This document shows positions 1-11,143 of a stretch of 64,000 bases of DNA, in pieces. The stretch spans positions 577,001 to 641,000 of the forward strand of contig JAJOZX010002364.1 of assembly GCA_023014485.1 (NCBI GenBank). The letters run 5' to 3'. Numbering within the stretch: the first letter of the stretch is position 1; each line of letters opens with the position of its first letter. Under the pieces are notes generated by a model that searched no databases, was not told the DNA's origin, and saw nothing but the letters and a program-made list of their open reading frames with translations. The stretch comes from Bathynomus jamesi (Eukaryota > Arthropoda > Malacostraca > Isopoda > Cirolanidae). The position numbers were made by a program, and so were the translations under genes.

Positions 1-255
1 CGTATGTGTATTGTGGGTTCAGATATATGTTATGGTTTAGTTTCATTTTAGTTTTCTGTTGCTACGAATTTAGAATTGCTACTTTTGCTTCATATATATA
101 TCTAGAAAGAAAATAGTTTCATTATTATTAAAATTATATATACATTTTTAATACATTTAATATTTATTTGAACTTTCTCCTATCCTGAAATTTTAACCAG
201 TATTTCATTTATATTGTTAAGATCCAGTAGTAGTTTAACTTTGTAGGTACTGAAG

Positions 256-311
256 TACAGGGTGTTCCTAAATTATTTAATTTACTTTAATTTACATAGG
301 AACACCTTGTA
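256..311. repeat. 56-bp palindromic MITE, mariner type
   Basis: A near-palindrome whose ends read TACAGGGTGTTCCTA on the left and TAGGAACACCTTGTA on the right, with an AT-rich centre. The terminal TA dinucleotides fit the TA target-site preference of Tc1/mariner elements. No coding capacity. Calling it a minimal mariner-derived MITE is inference from the ends. Confidence 0.55.
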
Positions 312-617
312 TTAATAACAATTGTACTCTTAGTTGGCCTTGAGGAAATGGAAACTAAGATTCAGAGGAAGAATGCCGAAGTGTGTGGAATTAGCATAGA
401 CCCGGTTTCTAGAAATAGTTTCCTTTGAGTGATTATATTGCCAGAATGAGAAAAACCATCAACTTAGTTTGGAAAATGTCCTGCTACAAATGTATATTTA
501 TTGGGTCCTTGTTCGAAGTTCAATTTTATATCAACGTTTAATCTTTTGCCTGGAGGAGATAAAAAGTTGAAAGGTCTATTAAAACTGCTTCCATGTTTGT
601 AATTTTATTAAACTTAA

Positions 618-998
618 AGAACTATCAACAGCCTGCCAACCAACAACAATGAAACTAGTGTCTTTCATAAAATTTTGGAATTATTAAAGTCTAATCCATA
701 TTTTAAAGAGCACCTAAATTATATGACTGACACGCTTAAAATTAGTATCGGCACTTCATTTATAACCAAGTTTTCTTCCCGCCAGTTATCTATAATTATC
801 ACTTCTGTCATTGAACTTTGCAATATTAATGAGACAAATGGACAAGATATAATTAAGATTGAGCAGCTTCACATAAAGCATTTAGCCTTTCTCCTTGATA
901 AGTCTATTGGCAAAAGAGGTCTCCGAATTAGTAATAAGAATACTGGCATTATGTGTGCAGTTATCCTCACACTTTACAAAATTCAAAAACTAAATTGA
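618..998 (+). CDS. Hypothetical protein, possible terminal exon
   Basis: A frame open from just after a TAA at 615-617 to the stop at 996-998, about 126 codons. The first ATG is at 722, so an upstream exon would be needed; CAG at 628-630 is a possible acceptor. The conceptual product is helical and mixed-charge (for example ...FHKILELLKSNPYFKEHL... near the start and ...LHIKHLAFLLDKSIGKRGLR... near the end), without low complexity or obvious transposon motifs. I do not recognise the family. It could be the last exon of a plus-strand gene starting left of the window, or a chance ORF. Confidence 0.3.
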   Translation, partial: RTINSLPTNNNETSVFHKILELLKSNPYFKEHLNYMTDTLKISIGTSFITKFSSRQLSIIITSVIELCNINETNGQDIIKIEQLHIKHLAFLLDKSIGKRGLRISNKNTGIMCAVILTLYKIQKLN

Positions 999-2205
999 AA
1001 GTGTAATTAGTATTCATTAGTTATAGGAGTACAGCAGATTCGCAGGTAGTCTAGTAGTTTATCTAAGATTCATGAAGGTAGGTCGGGTTGTTATCCACAG
1101 AGATTACGAAGACGACCAAGACATTTTTGGAGGAAGGAATGAGCTCCGAGTAACTTAAGCGCTTACACTAACGCAGTTTTTTTTTTTTTTTTTTTTTGGG
1201 CGTTTACCGCCATTTCCCGCTATAGTTATGTTATATGGGATTGTTTAACTTCCTTTGCAACATTTAAGGTTATATGACGGAGGAGACTCGTGGCTTTAAG
1301 CAAAATCCGAATCACGGGTCGCTACATCATCTGAACGGGTTCCTATCCAACTAGCGAACAGACTCGATATCGTATAACTTCGCTGATGGACGGGAAGTGG
1401 TGTTACAACACTGACAAAGATGTAGCCTCAACGGGTAATCGAACCTGAAGCCTCGCGAATTAGGTAAAGAAAGACCCACTTATAGTTTAACAGAATGTAA
1501 AGCGAAGTATTTGCATTGGGTCTCTAACTTAAGGATTATTTTCTTCAATAACCTCTGTTTTTCAAGAGAATTTTGCTTTCTCAACATCAAAGTTCTTACT
1601 GGTCTTCACTCGCTCTTAATATGAAGGGGAAGGGGTGGTTATTCAAAGGCTAATTTAGTATATTTTGATATTATTAAGCGCATTTCTTTTGACCGATTGA
1701 TTATTTATTAATTACCATATTTATTTTGCATTTTTCAGACTGATCCTTCATTAATGAGTAAGCACAACATGGACTTGAGAGCTAACACCGATTAGTAATC
1801 AACCTCTCCCCCACCTTCATATTAAGAGCTCGATTTTTTTTTTTTTTTTTTTTTTTTTACTGATACTAGTGCTAATGGGAATATGGACAATGCAAATTCT
1901 GATACGAGTGTGTCAAACACCCTAATGTGGAGTCTGTAGCTAAACTAGTACTTAAGCTTCTAAAACAATTATTCCTGTGTGAAAAACGTATCAACCCCGT
2001 CAGCGGAATTCTTGCCTCAAATATAAAACCATCTGAATCTGGTGTCTGTAAAAAAAAATGTTCAACTTTGTGTTTTGTATACCCCATGAAATATTACTGT
2101 AAATGAAAATCCACCGATTCAAGACATTAACATTGTCAACTATTTTTTGTTTCAACGTTCTTAAAATTTTTAAATTTTCCAATATGGAGAAAATATAGAT
2201 TCCAT
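999..2205. other. Non-coding, nothing recognised
   Basis: No convincing exon. Contains two poly-T tracts (about 1179-1197 and 1836-1858) that could be tails of minus-strand retrocopies. Short ORFs here show no family signature. Confidence 0.5.
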
Positions 2206-2438
2206 GGTATTATTCTACTATTGCACCCGTCTAACGTCCAGCAATTATTTTATGTTCATTAAGTAGATTTTTTAATTCTAAGACACTTTCCTTCTATAGC
2301 GTTTCCGTTGCAAATGCTTCGTTTTTGAGATATAAACATTTTTTTGGTGTGTATCTAGTGTGTGTTCGTGTTGCCGTCACATGTCTGCCCAATCAGAGCG
2401 CTCCATCCATTTCGAATTTGAATTAGTTTGCTACCGGA

Positions 2439-2714
2439 ATGGCTTCGTGTGACATGTGTTCATTCGATTATTACCGCTGTATTGTCGCTTTCTATGAAAA
2501 TTTAGAAAAAAGTGTTCGAGTTTCTGCGTGCTCAGTGTTCTACTGACAGTAGTGGTGTCCACATTGTAAAATGGAGTGCACATATCGTCAAGACCAGAAA
2601 CTGTGGCGTTGTAGAAAAAGTTACGTTGTGCTTAAAACGAAGAAAAGACTGTACTGTGATTATTCTGTCTTAGATTTTAAAGGTAATTCCTGTTTTTCTT
2701 TTAGGTTACGATAG
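2439..2714 (+). pseudogene. Merlin/IS1595-type transposase N-terminal zinc ribbon, decayed
   Basis: Frame starting ATGGCTTCGTGTGAC. After two in-frame stops it reads CPHCKMECTYRQDQKLWRCR and then a basic stretch with TKKR. The CPxC ... WRCR+K spacing is that of the zinc ribbon that opens IS1595/Merlin transposases. A possible donor (AAAG followed by GTAATT) lies near 2683. The catalytic half is missing. Family call is by motif only. Confidence 0.5.
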
Positions 2715-2734
2715 GTTAGGTTGGGTCAATTTTG

Positions 2735-2941
2735 AAGGTGAAATTTGTTTTTCCTATGGTTTTTGATGTTTTGAACGAATCTGACCTTCAAAACCGTCGG
2801 AAATGACTCGTTTTCTGTGATTTCCCCACATTGCCGGCTGGGGAGGGGGGTATCAACAAAAACGAGTCATTTCCGACGGTTTTGAAGGTCAGATTCGTTC
2901 AAAACACATCAAAAACCATAGGAAAAACATAAATTTCACCT
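2735..2941. repeat. Long hairpin of Merlin-like M1
   Basis: Arms 2735-2814 and 2858-2941 are reverse complements over about 80 bp with few mismatches; the loop holds a G-rich run. The arm contains TTTTTGATGTTTTGAACGAA followed by TCTGACCTTC, a pattern shared with the other hairpins in this window. Confidence 0.85.
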
Positions 2942-3758
2942 CGAAAGGGAGACGGGTGTAATACTGTACATTTACCGATTCCACTGTAAAAAATTAAGCT
3001 ACTTTATTACTCTATCCTTTATTTCAAAGGATACAACTTGGCATATCAAACTGCTTCCATACGTTTTGGTTAAATTTGGAAAACTTAAATACAGAATACT
3101 TGCGGGAAAAGGGACTCCACGAATGTGTATGAAATGTTTCTAAGGTTCAGCGCAATAAATATAAATTAATGCCGTCATGTTCCAGTACTGTTTTGAGAGA
3201 GGATTAAAACACCGACAAACTGACAGAAATTAGCTGCATAAATATAAAACATACATTTTACTACGCAAGAAATTTATCTTAAAAAAAGAAAACTTCAAAA
3301 AAGGCAAGCCATTCAAATTATAGAGATAAATGCGTTTGACGATGATGAACTTGCTTAGAACTAAAACAGAACTTAGCTCAAAGGAATAAAGCACACACAA
3401 AAAAAAAGATTTGTTTCAGGACAAGCTTTTATTCTATTTCAAGCTGAAGACGACGTTAGAATAGACCAAACGCTTGTGCTCTAATAAACCCATTTCTTAC
3501 TGTAGCTTTATTCTCTTAATTCAGTTTCTCGTAACTGAGAATATTTACCAGACAAAACTTGTGGACCTGTATGAAATCGTACTCCAAATTACGGACAGGT
3601 CATTTTTAACAACACTGCCCTGTGGGTTAGGTTATCAAAATAACACTGAAAGGGAGACATTCATAATTTGGGTGTACTACAGAGCTAGAAGTTCTGCCTT
3701 ATTAACCTAACTTCATTTAACCCGAATATTTTGTCAATAAAACATCCCACGTAGGACG

Positions 3759-4803
3759 CAGTGGCGTGTACTCTTAAGACGCAAGGTAAGCATTGCTTAC
3801 CCTATAAAAATTATTCCCTTCCAAATTAAAATATCTTTTAGTTAACATATTTATTTTAATTGTATATAGCATTCGGCATTTTTTTTATTTAAGTCTCTGA
3901 ATTTATATCTGCTGTAATAGGAGTCCAGACTTTTGAAACTTGCAAGACGGGCGTTTGCCGCTTCAAAATCTCTCTCTCAAATACGCAACATTCAATTTGC
4001 AGTAACCTCGTCCCGCCTCTTGCAGAATAAAATGATATGCCACTGCCAGACGTAAGATGAAAACTATTAATTTAACTTATGTTACTCCCTTTTTTTCCCA
4101 AATCCACGTAAATAAGATTCAGATCAATCTAATATGCTGTGGAAAGCATTCTGATGCTAGAATGTCCCCTCAATAATATTTGTCGTCATCACCGAGTAGA
4201 ATTAATTTTGCTAGAGATTTGGACAACGTAAGCACAGCGTTCTCCCGGGTGCCCCTCCCCAACACTCGCTGCCGGCTGCACCGCAACATTACCAGTTCAA
4301 TCATAAATTCATAACCGTAAATAATAATTATCTAACCTTTTTGTTCTGTTTCACAGTTTCGTAGACTACTAGAGTAATACTAATATTATTAATGCTATAA
4401 TTTAATGGTTATGAAAATGAAAGTTCTGGTAAATTATTATTAATTATTATTTCAGTACTAAACCTTTAATTATCCTTCAAAATATGTCCATTCTTTTATA
4501 ATTACTCTCCATTTTCAGAAAATGGAATTTCATTGAATACAAATTAATTTTTATTTTAGAATTATAAACAAACTGTATCCTGAGACCTGAATACTGATTA
4601 ATTAAAGTATATATTAACTAGACTCATAGTACTTGAATAATGTCATTAACATTTTGGAATAATATCAATTACTACTTCCTATTTTATATGTTAAATGGAT
4701 CAATAAAAAAAAATATTTATTAATATTCATACTTTAGCTTTATCAAAAATCTTTAGTGTCTGTCGTTTGCTTACCCTAGCATTTTTTTCACGACACGCCA
4801 CTG
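3759..4803. mobile_element. Non-autonomous hAT-like element
   Basis: Ends CAGTGGCGTGT... and ...ACACGCCACTG, flanked by a perfect 8-bp duplication GTAGGACG (3751-3758 and 4804-4811). Subterminal GGTAAGCATTGCTTACC and GCTTACCC are also inverted. AT-rich interior with no transposase. The 8-bp TSD and CAGTG end put it with hAT. Confidence 0.8.
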
Positions 4804-4811
4804 GTAGGACG

Positions 4812-6612
4812 TTATTACACAATTTTCACCAACCTTTGTTAACTGTGAAAAAATTTCACTCATTGTATTTTAAGGTTTGGGTTTCAAGTGCTCAAATATA
4901 ACACGAAGCGTAATTCTGAATGAAAAGGGTCTCATAAAATTTTGACGAAATTCCAGATACCAGACGCAGTTCGGAGACGGTTCATAATAGCTTGGTAATA
5001 GGTTAGGTTACATTTGGTTAGTATTCGGGCCTATTGGTAATCTCTGAACTATGTCTGGCATCTGGAATTTTACCAAACTTTCAGTACTTACTGTATTTCA
5101 ATTTTTTGTTTGAGTGTCACAAACTGCATTATATTATGGTAACAGGTCTTCCGTGATACAACACCAAATTTTTATTTAAAATGTTATCTAATCCTCGCAG
5201 ACTACTTGAATCACATTGACCAGAATGGAAAGTAAATTTTAATTTAAAACAAATGTATAGAAAATGCATGTATGGAGAAATTAATTCAATATCTTAGACC
5301 GCGTGAATTAATGTTATCTAATCTTTGCAGACCAAAGTAAAAGTTTAATTACAATTAGGCACTGTATTCACACAAGAATTATCATCACAATACATTTTGT
5401 AACACTTAAACAAAAACTTGTAATTTTGAGTGAAAATAGCCTATTTCAAATTTTGTCTCGTGTTATATTTCGAGCACTTAATGCTCAGTGATCACATATT
5501 GTATTAGAGTTTGGGTTGAGAGATTCCTAAATGGTCAATCTTCTCCAATGTATCTGACTTTAGATATCTGTCCTGCATTTGTTCTTGCACTTCCAGGGAA
5601 TAATGAGTAACGCGTTAACTTAGTTTTGACTCTTACTCTTCTCTTCAGTTTTGTTCCCTTTCCATAATCTGTGATTAAGTTCCCTTTCGACAAAAGACTT
5701 TTGATGCCACAAATTATATTTAATTCGTGAGATTTTGACAAAAATGCTTCCAGTTCTATACCTTCCTAATGATTCTTGCATTTCTACTTTACCTTGACCC
5801 ACTTCTACCACTACTTATCACGCATCTTATATCATTGTTACCCTTCCTCTAGTCTAGAAATTTAGTGAAGGCAGTCTCCCTTACCGATTGGATGGTTCTG
5901 AAGGTTGCCAATGAACGCATCGCGACAATATAATATTGAATCCTACTGCCGAGAAGCCAAAAGTCGCAGGCAGAATTTCTGAATTCTAAATTCTAAATTC
6001 TAAATTTGGTAACGGGAGAATTTTAAATCCCTGAAGAATTAATTTATGGTAATTTAATTTCGCGAGTAAAATAGCCTCGGTACTTAACGATAAAAACATG
6101 TCAACAAATGTATGTTTATTAAATACCTATCAATAGAAATTAGAAAAATAAAAACAAAATGAACTTTTAAAATAAATACCTTCGCATGTTTGATCTAATA
6201 ATGACAAATTCTATTAAAATCTTATCAGCATCATGTGATAAAGTGGATTTAATATTTAGCCATTTAGGGCCTACTGTCTTTGGCAGAGTGAACAGCTGTT
6301 GAATACAGTCACAGGTATTTAGAATCAGACAATGAAAAATTAGGCAAACGTTAATCAATGACTTTTCATATAAATATTCTTTGGAATAAAGCATATGGAA
6401 GAAATATGCTAAGAAGCAGGGGCCTATTATATGTTAGGAACTGACAGTGACCCATTGAAATTTCAAATACTAATTTTTTACTTTCCTTGATTACTGCCAT
6501 TTCAATGGCATTCTCCATCTTGAATTAGATACTCCCCTACTTTAAGGAAAATTAAACCTTACTGAAAAGAAAGTACTATTCAATCTTCAATTTCTTTAAG
6601 TGTAACAAACCT
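4812..6612. other. Non-coding DNA downstream of BCAS2
   Basis: Lies 3' of the BCAS2 stop codon. AT-rich, no exon found. The phrase AATGTTATCTAATC is repeated near 5180 and 5312, so an old repeat may be present. The 3' UTR of BCAS2 must start at 6612 and run leftward, but no polyadenylation signal can be fixed with confidence. Confidence 0.4.
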
Positions 6613-6778
6613 CTATCTTTTCTGTTTATTTATATCCGCTTCCAGCATAACACAAGCCTGCTCAATTTCATAGTTCCTAGATACGAGGGCGACCCAGGAA
6701 CTCTCTAAATGTCGTAATTCCTCTCCTGCTTTCGTCTGCTGACATTTTCGTGACCAGTTTAACTCTTGGATTTCTTTC
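6613..6778 (-). CDS. BCAS2: BCAS2 coding exon 5 (last)
   Basis: Acceptor TTAG before GAAAGAAATCC. Encodes the C-terminal coiled coil ([11 protein letters not shown] ... [20 protein letters not shown]) and ends with stop TAG at 6615-6613. Confidence 0.9.
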
Positions 6779-9659
6779 CTAATTAACAAAATTGAAATAA
6801 ATAGTTTTTAAAATGGAAGAACTAAGACTAAGTTGTTTAAGGTAAATTCTGCCTTGCGAAGAGCCTTTCAAACTCTACTGTTATAATGTTTGAATCACAA
6901 TATTGTGAGATTTATTATATGGAGTGTATCAGAAAAAACAATTTACGTAGAAATAAAATTTCTGAAAAAGTTACTAACTGATCATATTGTTTTTCTCAAG
7001 ATATTTTTTTTTTTTTATGCCAATAACACATTAAAAATAAAAAAAAATTATTAGCAATTGGTGATTTTTTAATGCTTTTTACAAATTGTTTCTATGTGAA
7101 CTTTTTGCCAAAAGTGTACATCCATAATTCACCTTTTACCTACTTTATAGCTTGTAGCTGGGATTGAGCTTGAGTTAAAGCCTGTTGTAAATATGTGTTG
7201 TGGGACTTCCACGCTTCAGCTCCACATTCACTCATTAGTTCCAAATTCATAATCCTTTAAAATAAATAATGTTTGGAAGCTATCATTAAAAATTTACAAG
7301 TACAAATTAAAAGATTCAAATTTGAAAGTATCAAAACAATTTAAAATTGAACATCAGGTAAGTGAAATTGTGAAAATGTTGATATGTGTAATGGCATCAT
7401 CATGTTACTGTCAGTCCTATAATATTCTGGAAATAGAAACTAGGATACTGTCTAGGATACTTCAATTTTATACTTGTGGGCAAGTAATAAATTAATTTAA
7501 GGTATAAGTGCTAAATAATGTGTTGTATGGAGTATATACATTATACTTTGGTATGTGTGTAGAACTGTAGAGGTCAAACCTCGTTGATTGGTGCTCCAGT
7601 TGGGCCATTGAGTTTTCAACACATTCATTCCAGGCAGCGACATCTGTCATTTTTCCAGGTGGGGGAGGTGGAAGTTCATAACGCTTCATACTGAGTGTGT
7701 CCATTGGCTGTCTTGCAGAGAGCCTTTCAAATTCTACTCTCATAACGTCTGTCTGGGTCACAATGAGATTTATTATACATACTGTACATATATACATCAC
7801 ATTAGGGTATTACAAAGTCCCTGTGCAATATTAAACCTCAATAATTTTTTTATGTACACACATAATAGAAAAACTGTAAATGGCATATGAAAGCATAATT
7901 ATTAAAGTTTTTAACATATTACATTACAAATTACAGTATCTTTCTCAATAGCTACATCATTCAATCCAATTTTCCAGACCTGCAAACATTCTTCAATTAC
8001 TACAGCACGATTTCATGAATTGCATTTGTGATTTTGGCCACACATTCATCTGAAGAATGTGGTTTTGATAAGTAAACAACATCCATAAAAAGTAATCCAA
8101 TGGAGAGAAGTCAGGTGAACAAGGTGGCCAACCAATTGGTCCACCTCTACCAATCCACTTGGTTAGAGAGAATTCATTGAAGAACTGTCACCATTCAAAG
8201 CATAGTGGCAGGGAACACCACCTTGCTGAAAGTAGCTGCTATCTGAATGATTTAATTTTCTTAGTTCAGGGAAAAATAAATTTTGCAACATTACAAGTTT
8301 ATGTTCATCTACAACTGTTGGTTCTTCAAAAATGAAGAGACCAATAATGCATGGCTTTCTGAGAGCACACCAGACATTGAATTTTGGAGTCTTTCATGTT
8401 CCCCAAATGTGGCAACTGTGGTAAATGAACTTATGGCCACAAATGCACCAAGAAACTACTCAACAGCAACTGGAGAATGTTTTCAAGTCTTTGGAAAATC
8501 AGACTGAATAACATGTTGAGAAAGATGGTTATGTTGAGGCCCAGAAATTTGTAGTGTAGCACATTATTAAAAGTTTTAATAACTATGCTTTCATATGCTA
8601 TTCACGTTTGTTTCTATTATGTGTACATAAAAAATTATTGAAGTTTAAAGTTGCACAAGGACTTTGTAAATCATCATTATATATCATATATATGTAAAAT
8701 TTTACCATTTTATTGAATTTGCATGGTTATAGCATTTTCTAAATCAGTGGTATAGTGGTTAGCATCGCTAACTAATAACTGTGAATGCACCAGCCCCAGG
8801 TTCAATTCCCAGTGATGGCAGATGGCCCACAGGTAACTCATCTGTTCATCCTGCCACAAAATAAAAACCAATTGGTAGATAAATGGATACCATGAGTGAC
8901 CTAGTGGTCAAGCCTCTGGGCTACTGATGAGGTCATGAGATCAAGTCTGGGTGCAGTCTGTAATTTCTGACCACCCATGGTGGGTCATAGTTGGGATTAG
9001 TTAAGCTGTAGGTCTGAGGAGGAGCAACAAGCTTGACCCTCATCAGAATGCATTTGGGTGGAAGCAAATCCAAGGTGGTGTAGTGGTTAACATCGCTGAC
9101 TACAAATCCATCAGCCCCAGTGACAGCAGCTGGCATGCAGCAAAATCCAGCTGTTCATCCTTCCACACAAAGAAAGTGGTTGGTAAATAAATGGGTACCC
9201 TGGGTGGCCAGTGGTTAAGACACTGGGCTGCTGGTGGGGCATGGTTCAGATTCCACGTTAAACTGAGGTCTAAGGTGGAGTGAAAAGCTTGACCATCAGA
9301 ATGAACAATTCAGGCAGAAGCTAACCAAAGGTTAATGAAAGCTATATATCTCATATGGACTATGGTCTGTCAATAAACCTTTTCACTTATATATATGGAA
9401 TACACAGCGTTAATGTTAATATGCAAGGAACGAAGAACAAGGAACCCTTCTCAGATAATTAAACTCACTATAGTCCAAATAAGTAATAAATGGCAAATAT
9501 ACTAAAGTGTTTTCTTTTTCATGATGGTAGCCCAACATGAGCAATGGGATCACTAGCAGAGGTCTGTAGGACTATAGTGAATTTAACTATCCCAGAAGGA
9601 TTCCTTTTCCATGCACATTAGGTCTGTGTATTTCAAACATTCTCAGGGGACCATTCCAA

Positions 9660-9721
<62 letters not shown>

Positions 9722-10902
9722 GTAGACTCACAACTTACGCAGCTTCAACTATATGTGGGTTATAATTTTACAATTTTGGTGCTTTAAGGTAGCATACACA
9801 CGTCTTACCTTCATCCACATCACCATTGAGGACAGCACTAACAAGTGTGTTATGGCATGCTGGAAGGAATTCAACATTGCCAATTGCATCACTTTTGTGT
9901 TATAGGTATGTTATACATATAACAGTTACAGTATAGTGATTTAAGGGCAACTTAGGGGATTTTTTTTTTTGGTTTCTGACTTTACGTGGATTTTGGCCTT
10001 ACGTGGGGTCCCAGGAACTTAACCCCCGCATAAGTTGCGAATCTACTGTGTATATGGGCAGGCACCTTATGCAGGAAGGAGGGGTCATGGGCAAATGTCT
10101 GCAAAAGCACCCCCTCCCATAAAAAGAGCCAAAATCAAGGTCTGGGGTTTTTGAGATGCCTAGACACATTGCATTTGAAAGATGGGAGGTCATAGACAAG
10201 AGGAAAGATGGATTGAGGAAGGTTGTTCCAGAGGTGACCAGTTGAATAGATGAAAGACTGAAAATACTGATTAACCCTTGCTTTAGATAGTTGGACAGAA
10301 AAAGAATGAGAAAGTGTAGAAAGGCTGGTATTGTGTGCTCTCCTTAAAGGAGGAGGCATGTAGTTAGAGTTCAGAAGAGCAATCAATGTCTATTATGATA
10401 GCAATAGTAAAGAGAATGAGCCAACATTGCAGCAAAGAGGGAGATTGAAGACAATCAGTAAGAGGCAGGGAATTGAGGAGACAAAAAGCCTTTCAGTCCA
10501 CCCAGTCAAGTATGGCTGTGTGGGTTGAACCACCCACACATTAGAGCCATACTCCATACAGGGGTGAACAAAACCAATGTACAGACACAGCAACTGAGTG
10601 CAGGTGAAGAAACCACGGAGGTGGTACAGCACACTAGGGATGTACTGATATATCAGTATCGGTGATATTAGTATATTTTTATCAATATCGGTATCACCCA
10701 ATATTTCAAAAGTGCAATTTTTTCCAAACAGGTTGAAATTTCCAATATTTTGTTTTATCACTTCACATAACTCATTTTTTCACAAGGGTTAAGTTCTCGT
10801 GTAAAAATAGTAGCTGCTTTGTATGTTCAGGAGAGAGCCAATTTCTAGCAACTACAATGTTATGATACTGTACAAAAAATAAAAATTTTCATCTATAATA
10901 AT

Positions 10903-10958
<56 letters not shown>

Positions 10959-11098
10959 CCAGCCATAACTCCAAAATGGAAGCAGTTACTAACATGAAAC
11001 TTCACACACACTGATTAGGTCACTGATTAGGCTTTAACAAAAATATCATGATGACAACCTAACCAATCATCAAGGGTGTACAATTAACCTAACTGGGC

Positions 11099-11143
<45 letters not shown>

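Larger units (their letters stand above)
2206..2976 (+). mobile_element. Merlin-like element M1
   Basis: Ends are GGTATTATTC... and ...ACATTTACC, with imperfect ~27-bp terminal inverted repeats that both contain CACCCGTCT. Flanking 8-bp duplications are GATTCCAT (2198-2205) and GATTCCAC (2977-2984), seven of eight matching. An 8-9 bp TSD and GG...CC ends are typical of the Merlin (IS1016/IS1595-related) superfamily. Inside are a decayed zinc-ribbon reading frame (2439-2714) and a long hairpin (2735-2941) next to the right end. No DDE catalytic domain, so it is non-autonomous. Confidence 0.7.

Noticed and set aside
2000..2182. Small minus-strand ORFs at 1872-2182
   Set aside because: AT-rich, no start context, no homology pattern; overlaps only non-coding DNA next to M1.
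3474..3710. 78-codon plus-strand ORF
   Set aside because: No recognisable motif, no splice or context support; likely chance.
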